A program made the position numbers and the translations under genes. The notes beneath the pieces are model-generated. The model was not told the DNA's origin, ran no database searches, and saw only the letters and a list, made by a program, of their open reading frames with translations. Positions 1-5,991 of a stretch of DNA of 10,298 nt are shown piece after piece. How positions within the stretch are numbered: position 1 is the stretch's first letter; each line of letters starts with the position of its first letter. This DNA comes from JACMJP01 sp046160675 (GTDB lineage: Bacteria; Bacteroidota; Bacteroidia; Chitinophagales; BACL12): assembly GCA_046160675.1 (NCBI GenBank), contig JBJXHH010000130.1, positions 1 to 10,298 of the forward strand, written 5' to 3'.

Positions 1-228
1 GTTGGTCAACGCGTCAACTTCCTAACGGTCGCCGCCATGCATGCCCGCGACACGTTGGAACCTGCCTTGGAAGCCATGCCGCCGCAGGCGGGCATGGCGT
101 TTAGTCCACACTACGGCGATTCCTTCCAGAATCGAACGGGCAACGCCCCGCCGCCGCCCCCATCCGGCCCTCCCCTTGACCCTGCCGAGGTCAATTTACA
201 GGCCGCTTTCCCTGAATTTTACGATTGA
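1..228 (+). CDS. C-terminal end of an unrecognised proline-rich viral protein (5'-partial)
   Basis: This frame is open from the first base of the window and stops with TGA at 226-228. The gene therefore probably starts upstream and only about its last 75 residues are visible. An internal ATG at 37 would give 63 residues, but nothing marks it as a start. The visible part has a Met/Ala-rich stretch (LEPALEAMPPQAGMAF), then a Pro-rich linker (PPPPPSGPP), then a short acidic/aromatic tail ending EFYD. This frame is preferred over the overlapping +2 frame because the +2 translation here is an unlikely Arg/Pro-rich string. The stop lies four bases before the ATG of the next gene, which suggests one transcript. 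I do not recognise the family. Its place just upstream of the packaging ATPase and capsid genes suggests a structural or assembly protein, but that is inference only. Confidence 0.5.
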   Translation, partial: VGQRVNFLTVAAMHARDTLEPALEAMPPQAGMAFSPHYGDSFQNRTGNAPPPPPSGPPLDPAEVNLQAAFPEFYD

Positions 229-232
229 AACC

Positions 233-895
233 ATGAAAAACGACGAACCAAACGCCCCCGAAACTCCCGGACCCTCCCAGGAAGGCCCCGCCGCGCCTCT
301 TGACGCCGCTCCGTTCAACCTGGCCAGCGACTTCCCCGCCCCGGCCTCCCCTCCCCCGCCGCCTCCCCCGAAAAACAAGGGCGGAAGGCCCCGCAAGGAC
401 GCCGCCCCGGCCCCGGCCAAGGGAAAGCCCGGACGGCCCCGCAAAGACGCCGTGAAGGCCCCGCCGCCCTCCGCCCCTGAAACTCTCCCATCGTGGACTC
501 CCCCAGGCCAAGAACCGGCCCCCGAGGCCTCCCCCGACACAGGGAACGCCACTCCCTTCAACGCCGCCACCGTGGAGGCCTCAGACCTGGATAAAAACGC
601 CTTTCGTTGCGCCAAGGCCACCGTGACCCTTTACTGCCTCCTTCTCATGATCTGGCTGGGTGAAGATTATGAAATGACGGACAAGGAAAAATCAGACCTG
701 ATTGAAAGCGGTGGAGACTTTTTCCGCCTTTATCCTGGCATCACCTTGTTTCCCTTCCTGGCCCTCTTTTTGGAGTTCGCCGCACACTTCGCACGCCTGA
801 TGCAAAAACCCGCCGTGCGTGCCCGTTTCTTCGCTTTTGTCCGGTGGGTTCGCGGTGAAAAACGCCTTCCCCCACCCTCTCCCCATGCCGCCTAA
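233..895 (+). CDS. Proline-rich protein with two AT-hook-like motifs and two membrane segments
   Basis: The predicted product has 220 residues. The open frame extends upstream to an ATG at 41, but that part overlaps the preceding gene and reads as Arg-rich nonsense, so the ATG at 233 (MKNDEPNAPE) is chosen. Residues 1-115 are Pro/Ala-rich and probably disordered. They hold two copies of GRPRKDA (residues 51-57 and 67-73), each preceded by Lys/Gly, which resembles the AT-hook core GRP flanked by basic residues. Residues about 129-143 (TVTLYCLLLMIWLG) and 169-187 (GITLFPFLALFLEFAAHFA) are hydrophobic and probably span a membrane. They are separated by a charged loop and followed by a basic, Pro-rich tail. 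The gene sits directly before the packaging ATPase and overlaps it by 11 bases. I infer a virion membrane protein that may contact the genome. The family is not recognised. The low-complexity N-terminus could also produce the AT-hook resemblance by chance. Confidence 0.65.
   Translation: MKNDEPNAPETPGPSQEGPAAPLDAAPFNLASDFPAPASPPPPPPPKNKGGRPRKDAAPAPAKGKPGRPRKDAVKAPPPSAPETLPSWTPPGQEPAPEASPDTGNATPFNAATVEASDLDKNAFRCAKATVTLYCLLLMIWLGEDYEMTDKEKSDLIESGGDFFRLYPGITLFPFLALFLEFAAHFARLMQKPAVRARFFAFVRWVRGEKRLPPPSPHAA
383..451 (+). repeat. Two near-identical 21-base copies encoding GRPRKDA
   Basis: The copies are at 383-403 and 431-451, start 48 bases apart and differ at two positions (GGAAGG/GGACGG and CAAGGAC/CAAAGAC). 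Each encodes the AT-hook-like heptapeptide GRPRKDA. This looks like a short internal duplication within the coding sequence, not a mobile repeat. Confidence 0.7.
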
Positions 896-1457
896 TTCTC
901 ACGCTTTCAATGGGTGCCGCGCTGAATGGTTCCCCGCTCAAAACGTGTTTGTTGACGGCGAAACGGACAGCGGTAAAACCTTCTTAATCAATCGCATCTG
1001 CGCCCACCGGGCAAAGCAAGGTTTTAAGATTTTGGCACACAATCCGAACGGCGGAAACATCGTCGCACACTGGCAAACCAAGTGCCGGGAAACCTTCCTT
1101 GCCGCCTGCAAGGCCTCGCGTAAGTTCGTCGCAGTGGTTCACGACGCGGGCGGAAGCATCGGAAGAAATGACGCTGAGTTTGACTGGTTGGCTACTGAAA
1201 TTCGAGGAAATGAAGGCATCTTAATTGCTGCAACTCAAGAGTTTACCATGTGCAAACCGATTTTCAGAACCAACGCGCAAAGGGTTATCGTTTTCAATCT
1301 CAGCCCGAAACGGGCAAAGTATTGGGCCGAATTGAGAGGTTTTCCAGAATTGGAAAAAATTATCCCGCGCCTTCCTCGTTTCCATACCGTTGACATTCAA
1401 AAAGATAGGGAAACCGGCCTTTGGGGATACCAAGTGCGCAAACCAATTATTCCTTGA
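885..1457 (+). CDS. Genome-packaging ATPase, FtsK/HerA-type (PRD1 P9-like)
   Basis: The predicted product is a P-loop ATPase of 190 residues, a size typical of the packaging ATPases of tailless DJR viruses, which pump the genome into a preformed capsid. Walker A is GETDSGKT (residues 25-32). The Walker B-like strand is FVAVVHDAGG (81-90, Asp87). The strand ILIAATQEF (112-120) carries the ATQ motif typical of the HerA/FtsK group, and RTNAQRVIVFNLS (128-140) follows. An open frame continues upstream with GTG codons at 819 and 855. I prefer the ATG at 885, which overlaps the upstream gene by 11 bases (ATGCCGCCTAA) and suggests translational coupling. The next two genes are a small membrane protein and a capsid-like protein, the arrangement seen in several DJR viruses. 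One oddity is that the residue after the Walker B Asp is Ala, not the usual Glu. Motifs and context together make the call fairly firm. The precise family is inferred. Confidence 0.8.
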   Translation: MPPNSHAFNGCRAEWFPAQNVFVDGETDSGKTFLINRICAHRAKQGFKILAHNPNGGNIVAHWQTKCRETFLAACKASRKFVAVVHDAGGSIGRNDAEFDWLATEIRGNEGILIAATQEFTMCKPIFRTNAQRVIVFNLSPKRAKYWAELRGFPELEKIIPRLPRFHTVDIQKDRETGLWGYQVRKPIIP

Positions 1458-1477
1458 CTTTCAAAAGGTTTTGAAAG
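1458..1477. promoter_or_regulatory. Perfect 9-2-9 inverted repeat just after the ATPase stop codon
   Basis: CTTTCAAAA-GG-TTTTGAAAG begins at the base after the TGA of the ATPase gene. More copies of the same theme follow: TTGAAAA at 1480-1486, then GTTCAAAGAAC at 1489-1499, itself an inverted repeat. All lie in the 56-base AT-rich gap before the small membrane-protein gene. A two-base loop and no T-run argue against a rho-independent terminator. An operator, promoter-associated site or RNA-processing site is possible. Function is unknown. Confidence 0.4.
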
Positions 1478-1513
1478 AATTGAAAACCGTTCAAAGAACC
1501 TTAATTTATTTTA

Positions 1514-1719
1514 TGAAACTCAACTGGAAATCCCCCCTGGTCCTTGTGGTCCTCGCCGCCGCCCTCGTTTGGGCCGCTTCAAAATACGCCGGTGAAAAAT
1601 CCGGGAAACTCTTCGCCTCCCCCGTCGCCTTCGCCGTTGGCTCCTTCCTGGTCATCGGTGGACTCTGGAAAGGTGGAATGTTCGCCAAGCTGAAAGACGT
1701 TAAGTCCGTGACGCAATAA
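1514..1719 (+). CDS. Small two-helix membrane protein of the viral module
   Basis: The predicted product has 68 residues. The frame is open further upstream to an ATG at 1390, but that part lies inside the ATPase gene, so the ATG at 1514 (MKLNWKSPLV) is chosen. There are two hydrophobic segments: residues about 8-23 (PLVLVVLAAALVWAAS) and 37-52 (PVAFAVGSFLVIGGLW). A short basic linker (KYAGEKSGK) joins them and the tail is Lys-rich. This suggests a helical hairpin in a lipid membrane with basic parts on one side. Very small membrane proteins encoded between the packaging ATPase and the major capsid protein are common in viruses with an internal lipid membrane, so a minor virion membrane protein is the likely role. 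No homologue is recognised by eye. The start has no Shine-Dalgarno sequence. The preceding bases are AT-rich (TTAATTTATTTT). Confidence 0.65.
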
Positions 1720-1753
1720 ACCCGAAACCGTCAACATCTCGCCTTTTTTCAAT

Positions 1754-2647
1754 ATGAATCCTTACGGCCTCAACCCTATCAATTCCATTGACGGCAACTC
1801 CGCCGCCACCGTCGCCACCGTGAAACTTCCTCGCGGTCGCATTTTCTCGCGCCTCTTTTTCGCCCTCATCATTCCCGCCACCGGAGTCACCGTCGCCTGG
1901 CCCCTTTCCACTCCGCTGGAAATGCGTGTGGGTGGTGACACTCCGCTGAAAACCACCCTGAAACGCCTTGCCCGGATTCAGGATGGCCGCAATCCCGCGA
2001 ACTTCACCGGAGGTTTCGCCGCAAGTGCCGGTCTGGCCGTCACCTCTGGCCGAAGCCTCACCTTTCCAAACCTCGTTGACATTTCGGGAGCGAACTTGAC
2101 GCCCGCTGACCAAATTAGCGTCTTCGCCTGGAACTTCGCCCAGGACGTTCGCAGTGACGCCGCCGACCGTTCGCTTTGGCTTGGAACCGCTGACGCGGAA
2201 GTTCAAATCTTAGTCACCCTTCCGAACGTCGCCGGTGCCAAATTGTATGTTTACGAGCAATCCGTTCCCGGTGTTCAACCTGTCGGCAAAATTCGTGGCA
2301 TTATCGAAAAAAACATCACTCTGAATGGCGGGGCCTTGGACATTCAAGACATGCCCTCTCTTGAGCTTCAATCCATCGTTTTTGACGGGATTGACATTCA
2401 AGACGCCATCCGCGTGAAAATCGGTGATTACACGCTTGTTGATGAATCGCAAATTGAAGGCCTTTCGCCGCTTCTGATCGGAAACATGACGCAGGCCGCG
2501 ACTGCGAATTTTTACAGTTCTATCTATTCCGATGTGGAATATTATGTAAACTCCGCTCAAACCATTTATCGTCACTTGGCCTTTGACGTGGACGAACGCC
2601 TTTCGTCCTCCATTCCCAGCTCACTGCATCTATGCTTGCATCAGTGA
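1754..2647 (+). CDS. Major capsid protein, double jelly-roll type (PM2 P2-like), 3'-truncated by the junction
   Basis: The frame stops at 2647, but native coding sequence ends at about 2609 (residue 285). The last 12 residues are read out of foreign DNA. I assign the protein to the DJR capsid group from its pattern. An N-terminal strand (SAATVATVKLPRGRIFSRLF, residues 16-35) resembles the LPxG-R-[YF] opening of PM2 P2-like capsids. EMRVGGDTPLKTTLKRL (55-71) follows. Then come DQISVFAWNF (119-128) and RSLWLGTADAEVQILVTLP (138-156), close to the LALGTAD-then-β-strand signature of this group, and a β-rich second half. Double jelly-roll proteins trimerise to form the capsid shell around an internal membrane. 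The second jelly roll appears to stop before its last strands, so I estimate a few tens of residues are missing. The start is the ATG at 1754, 34 bases after the preceding stop, preceded by a T-run and no Shine-Dalgarno. Position after the ATPase and the small membrane protein supports the call. Confidence 0.75.
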   Translation: MNPYGLNPINSIDGNSAATVATVKLPRGRIFSRLFFALIIPATGVTVAWPLSTPLEMRVGGDTPLKTTLKRLARIQDGRNPANFTGGFAASAGLAVTSGRSLTFPNLVDISGANLTPADQISVFAWNFAQDVRSDAADRSLWLGTADAEVQILVTLPNVAGAKLYVYEQSVPGVQPVGKIRGIIEKNITLNGGALDIQDMPSLELQSIVFDGIDIQDAIRVKIGDYTLVDESQIEGLSPLLIGNMTQAATANFYSSIYSDVEYYVNSAQTIYRHLAFDVDERLSSSIPSSLHLCLHQ

Positions 2648-5195
2648 AATTTACGGGTGTATAAATGTTAGAAGGATTTGGGGCATAGGTAAAGTTAGCG
2701 TCAGGAAACCCATACACATTTACAGTAAGTATGGCTTGATCTTCTGGGTCGCAGGCGCTTTCATCTATTGCTGTAAAATATACAGTGTAAGTTCCGGGTT
2801 CAGTGAAAGTATGAGATGGTGTAGATTCTGAGGAAGTTGTTCCATCGCCAAAATCCCACTCATAAGTAACAGCATCCACACTACTGTTTGTAAATTCAAC
2901 AGTAACAGGTGCACAGCCGTTTAGTGGCGACCCAGTTATGTTTGCATCAGGGCCAATAAAATTAAATTCAAATTTTGCGACACCGAGGTTGCAGTTTGAA
3001 CTGCCATTACTTTCGCTGTATGCACCATCTGTAACGGGAAAAGCATCACTGCCCCCACACCCAGCACAAACTCCCTGGTAAATTCTTCCCTCTTTATCAA
3101 AACGGCTTGTACCGCCGTCAACATGTTCGCTTGTGGTACTACCGCCGAAAAATGTTGCATAAATAAGATCATCAGCACCTTTTTGAAAAACGATGAAATA
3201 AAAATCACTGCCGTCAGTTGATGCATCTACGGCATCCGCTGTTGTAGGCAAACCGCTGGTAGTTCCTGTTTCAAAATTGAAACCTTGGTTCACTGATCCC
3301 CCCCATCCAGAAATGTATACATTCTCACATGTGTCAACCAGCAGTGCTGTTGGTGAAATATTGACGGTAGAACTACCTGAACCAAAAACAGTTGAAAACA
3401 CAACATCAGACAGGTCAGGTAACAATTTAGTAATATATTGGCTGCTGCCGGGGTTTGAATATAAAGCATCAATTACCGGGTACGAACCTCTTGATTGCCC
3501 AGTGATATATACATTATCACTTTCATCCGTTTCTACAAAATAGGTTTGGTCATATTGGTTGGTTCCAATAAATGTACTTGCTATAAATGAAGTAGCGTTT
3601 TCATTTACTTTTATCACCCAACCATCAACAGTACCTCCAAGATAGTCAGGTTCCCAAGCTCCCGAAGTAGTGGGAAAGCCAGAACTTGCCGTACCCCCAC
3701 AGGCAACTATGTCACCATCTGAAGTTGTTTTAATTGAATATGCGCCATCTGCCGCTGTTCCTCCTATAAAAGTTGCCCAAAGCAATGAACTGAGATCCGG
3801 GTTAAATTTACATATTACACCATCTTGTCCCCCTTCAAGCGATTCCTGAATTACCCCGGAGGTGGAAGGAAAGTCAGCGGAGTTTGTGCATGATGCAATA
3901 AAAATATTATCATCTTCGTCAACAATTACCTCTCCCCTCGCATGGTCTCCATAATTATAAGAAGTGGCTCCCTGATTTAAACCATCATTTTCATTGCCAC
4001 CAATATATGTAGAACCGATGATGTCTGTTCCGTCAGCATTGAATTTTGTAAGAAATATATCTGAACCGTCAGGAAATTGTACCACATAGGTTACAGTAAT
4101 ATTATCCCCACCTCCAAAAGTATCGTCATAGGTTGTTCCTGAAACAGGAAAGTCATCACTTGAAGTGGTTCCATACACAATCAGTTCGCCTGTATTATTC
4201 ACAACCAAACTATGAGGTAATTCATTTTCTGAACCCCCAAGGTAAGTAGAGTAAATAAGTGAAGAACCATCGGGTGAAAATTTAGAGATGCCAACATCGC
4301 AGGGATAGCTTCCACTTCCGCCTCCAAAATCTTCCTGGTAACCGCCGATAGTTATGGGGTAGCCGGTTCCGAAAACAATTCCTCCGCCATAAAGATTGCC
4401 ATCAGGATCATAAGTTGCGGTATACCCCCAGTTATCAGCTGTGCTACCTGTATAGCTTGCAAATATCAAAGTTGCCGGATCGATTATCAGTTCTGTATTT
4501 ACATCATACCCGTTAGGAAATTCAAATGAGACAATATTACCATCCAATACAAAATTACATGCTACTGGGACTGTGTATGCGCCAATCTGCTGATATGCGT
4601 ATGGTTTGAGTTCAATCATTTTGTTAAGGGAAGTAATAAGTTCAAGGTTGCCGTTCGTAATTTTTATATCATTTAACCCATCATACCTGAGTTGAATGTT
4701 GCTTACATCAGCGCCGGGTTTCGCTATCAGATCATATTTTATATGTCTCCCTTCACTATAAATACTTGCATCAATATTTTCATAAAGATTTTTATAATTC
4801 GTTCTTCCATAAGTCGGAACATTTCCCTTCCATTTTGTTTTGTCTTTCCCGATGAAATAATTATAAAAGTTAGAAAATTTTTCAGCGCCAGTAATTTGTG
4901 TATTGCTGTTTGCATTCAGAAAATAGGTTTTAAAGGCATGCCCTTTTAAAATCTTCACCCCTTGTGCATCATTCTTATGAGTATGCTGAGTGAGTTCTGT
5001 AATATTTGTAAAATGCCAGGTGAAACAATTTTTTTCGAGGAACAATGCCCCACCGGGAACGTCGGCTTTCATCATAATATTTTCCTGCCATTGCCCAATG
5101 TTTTTAATGAATTGCAGGTCTCCGGTTTTTGCCTGTTGTGAAAAAATGGTAAGGGCTGTGCCGAGGAAAAAAGTTGTTTGAAAAAACTTCTTCAT
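2520..5195 (-). CDS. Secreted SBBP-repeat/PKD-domain protein, 3'-truncated at the junction
   Basis: The frame extends to 2520, but native sequence ends at about 2610 (residue 862). The last 29 residues are antisense viral sequence. The N-terminus MKKFFQTTFFLGTALTIFSQQ is a signal peptide, so the protein is exported. Residues about 25-240 form the conserved N-terminal region usually found with these repeats (FIKNIGQWQENI, a YFIGKDKTKW segment, and PATLIFASYTGS at its end). Residues about 240-740 are SBBP-type β-propeller repeats with recurring STYLGG/STYIGG/ATFIGG, an SGxxF/DFPxTxG motif and DNVYITG elements. A PKD domain with YEWDFGDG follows (about 749-827, WDFGDG at 780-785). A second PKD domain begins at about 829 and is cut at VSWEW. 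Bacteroidota proteins of this type usually end in a type IX secretion sorting domain, which would lie beyond the cut. The likely role is a large extracellular or surface adhesion or structural protein. The substrate is unknown. The start is ATG at 5195. Confidence 0.85.
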   Translation of the reverse strand: MKKFFQTTFFLGTALTIFSQQAKTGDLQFIKNIGQWQENIMMKADVPGGALFLEKNCFTWHFTNITELTQHTHKNDAQGVKILKGHAFKTYFLNANSNTQITGAEKFSNFYNYFIGKDKTKWKGNVPTYGRTNYKNLYENIDASIYSEGRHIKYDLIAKPGADVSNIQLRYDGLNDIKITNGNLELITSLNKMIELKPYAYQQIGAYTVPVACNFVLDGNIVSFEFPNGYDVNTELIIDPATLIFASYTGSTADNWGYTATYDPDGNLYGGGIVFGTGYPITIGGYQEDFGGGSGSYPCDVGISKFSPDGSSLIYSTYLGGSENELPHSLVVNNTGELIVYGTTSSDDFPVSGTTYDDTFGGGDNITVTYVVQFPDGSDIFLTKFNADGTDIIGSTYIGGNENDGLNQGATSYNYGDHARGEVIVDEDDNIFIASCTNSADFPSTSGVIQESLEGGQDGVICKFNPDLSSLLWATFIGGTAADGAYSIKTTSDGDIVACGGTASSGFPTTSGAWEPDYLGGTVDGWVIKVNENATSFIASTFIGTNQYDQTYFVETDESDNVYITGQSRGSYPVIDALYSNPGSSQYITKLLPDLSDVVFSTVFGSGSSTVNISPTALLVDTCENVYISGWGGSVNQGFNFETGTTSGLPTTADAVDASTDGSDFYFIVFQKGADDLIYATFFGGSTTSEHVDGGTSRFDKEGRIYQGVCAGCGGSDAFPVTDGAYSESNGSSNCNLGVAKFEFNFIGPDANITGSPLNGCAPVTVEFTNSSVDAVTYEWDFGDGTTSSESTPSHTFTEPGTYTVYFTAIDESACDPEDQAILTVNVYGFPDANFTYAPNPSNIYTPVNFTDASIDAVSWEWRTKGVRPRQRPSDDKWFERSLHNIPHRNR
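2605..2615. other. Junction between viral-type DNA and Bacteroidota-type DNA
   Basis: On the minus strand the PKD protein is in register through VSWEW (Trp862 codon at 2610-2612). A family member would continue with DFGDG, but the frame instead reads RTKGVRPRQRPS, which is antisense to the capsid gene. On the plus strand the capsid frame reads plausibly through DVDERLSS (to about 2608) and then becomes IPSSLHLCLHQ, antisense to the PKD gene. Both breaks fall on the same few bases, so the junction can be placed at 2609/2610, give or take microhomology. Base composition and gene style change here. No integrase, direct repeat, tRNA or transposon end is visible. Confidence 0.85.
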
Positions 5196-5332
5196 ACTTG
5201 TAAGGTTTACATCTGCGTCTTATAATGTGATAATATGTTACGCAGGCAGGCTCTAAAATTACTGAAAGATGTTAATATTGACGGCTGCTTTCCACACATT
5301 ATTTGGCAGTTTTGTAACATGCATGTAAAATT
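5196..5332. promoter_or_regulatory. Divergent intergenic region between the PKD-protein and Nudix genes
   Basis: These 137 bases should hold the promoters for both genes. Two structures are visible. An interrupted inverted repeat, CTGCGT at 5213-5218 and ACGCAG at 5240-5245, has a 21-base AT-rich spacer and lies 18 bases upstream of the PKD-protein start. A 10-base palindrome, ACATGCATGT at 5317-5326, lies six bases before the Nudix ATG. CAGTTTTG at 5307-5314 resembles the Bacteroidota -7 element TAnnTTTG with one mismatch, but I see no well-spaced -33 TTTG. Neither start has a Shine-Dalgarno sequence. No function is assigned. Confidence 0.35.
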
Positions 5333-5950
5333 ATGATTGAAGTTTTTGCTGAGAGATTAAAACAAAAAATACTTGACGGTTTGCCTGGGATACATGCCCA
5401 GCAAAAAATGGCGCCAACGGGCCGGCATATTAAATCTTTTGAAGAAGAAGAATTTCCCGAAGCAAAAAAGGCCAGCGTTTTAATACTATTTTACCCGTTT
5501 GGCAATGAGATATTCACTGTGTTAATGAAACGGCCCGACTACGAAGGTGTGCACAGTGGTCAGGTAAGTTTTCCGGGAGGAAAGATTGAGGACTTTGACC
5601 GTGATGCCGCCGCTGCGGCATTAAGGGAGGCAGAAGAAGAACTCGGCATTCAAAAACAAACTGTACAACTCATAGGAAAATTGTCTAATGTTTACATTCC
5701 TCCCAGTAATTTCTTTGTATTTCCATTTGCAGGGTACACATTACAAAGGCCCGATTTTAACATAGATGTAAATGAAGTTGTAGAAATTGTTGAAACACCG
5801 GTTTCACTTTTTTCAGATCAGAGCATAAAAGGTGAACAGGAAATTGTAAGGGGAGAGGTGAAATTTAAAGCCCCATTTTACAGGATAGGTGAACACAAGA
5901 TATGGGGCGCTACAGCTATAATTTTAAGTGAGTTGGAAATGATGTTATAA
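5333..5950 (+). CDS. Nudix hydrolase, CoA pyrophosphatase type (NudL/YeaB-like)
   Basis: This is a cytosolic Nudix hydrolase of 205 residues. The family member it resembles cleaves coenzyme A and its derivatives to phosphopantetheine and 3',5'-ADP. The CoA-specific signature is visible as FTVLMKRPDYEG (residues 61-72) leading into HSGQVSFPGG (74-83), matching the LLTxR...GQVxFPGG arrangement of the NudL/PCD1 group. The Nudix box runs from GGKIEDFD (82-89) to LREAEEELGI (97-106), with Arg98, Glu99, Glu102 and Glu103 as metal-binding or catalytic positions. The spacing from Gly83 to Arg98 is one residue longer than in MutT. The start is the ATG at 5333; the N-terminal 45 residues are helical and plausible. 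The downstream gene converges on it across 41 bases. The Nudix call is near certain. CoA specificity is inferred from the motif. Confidence 0.9.
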   Translation: MIEVFAERLKQKILDGLPGIHAQQKMAPTGRHIKSFEEEEFPEAKKASVLILFYPFGNEIFTVLMKRPDYEGVHSGQVSFPGGKIEDFDRDAAAAALREAEEELGIQKQTVQLIGKLSNVYIPPSNFFVFPFAGYTLQRPDFNIDVNEVVEIVETPVSLFSDQSIKGEQEIVRGEVKFKAPFYRIGEHKIWGATAIILSELEMML

Positions 5951-5991
5951 ATTGAATGATGTTTTGTCTTCCCTTTATACAGCATTGTTAC

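Noticed and set aside
41..232. N-terminal extension of the AT-hook-like protein to an ATG at 41
   Set aside because: It would fully overlap the preceding gene's tail and reads as an Arg/Pro/Trp-rich string; the ATG at 233 gives a sensible start four bases after the previous stop.
191..621. Long minus-strand open frames rich in Gly and Arg
   Set aside because: They are antisense shadows of the Pro/Ala-rich coding sequence at 233-895; high GC and CCN codons leave the reverse frames open.
819..884. GTG starts at 819 and 855 for the packaging ATPase
   Set aside because: They extend deep into the upstream gene and add no family-like sequence; ATG 885 gives a short coupled overlap. GTG 855 remains possible.
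1700..2206. Minus-strand frame of 168 codons opposite the capsid gene
   Set aside because: Its composition is that of an antisense shadow, and the plus frame has capsid-like motifs.
1..2609. Integrated prophage with attachment sites
   Set aside because: There is no integrase, no direct repeat at the boundary and no tRNA, and the boundary cuts the capsid gene itself.
2583..2831. Plus-strand frame crossing the junction
   Set aside because: It is antisense to the PKD gene and begins in the capsid gene; it is an accident of the join with no domain-like sequence.
3290..3543. Short open frames on both strands inside the SBBP region
   Set aside because: They are shadows of the repeat-rich secreted protein gene, which has a signal peptide and a continuous domain order.
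5951..5991. Bidirectional terminator between the converging Nudix and polyprenyl synthase genes
   Set aside because: The 41-base gap has only weak, mismatched pairing and no clear stem followed by a T-run.
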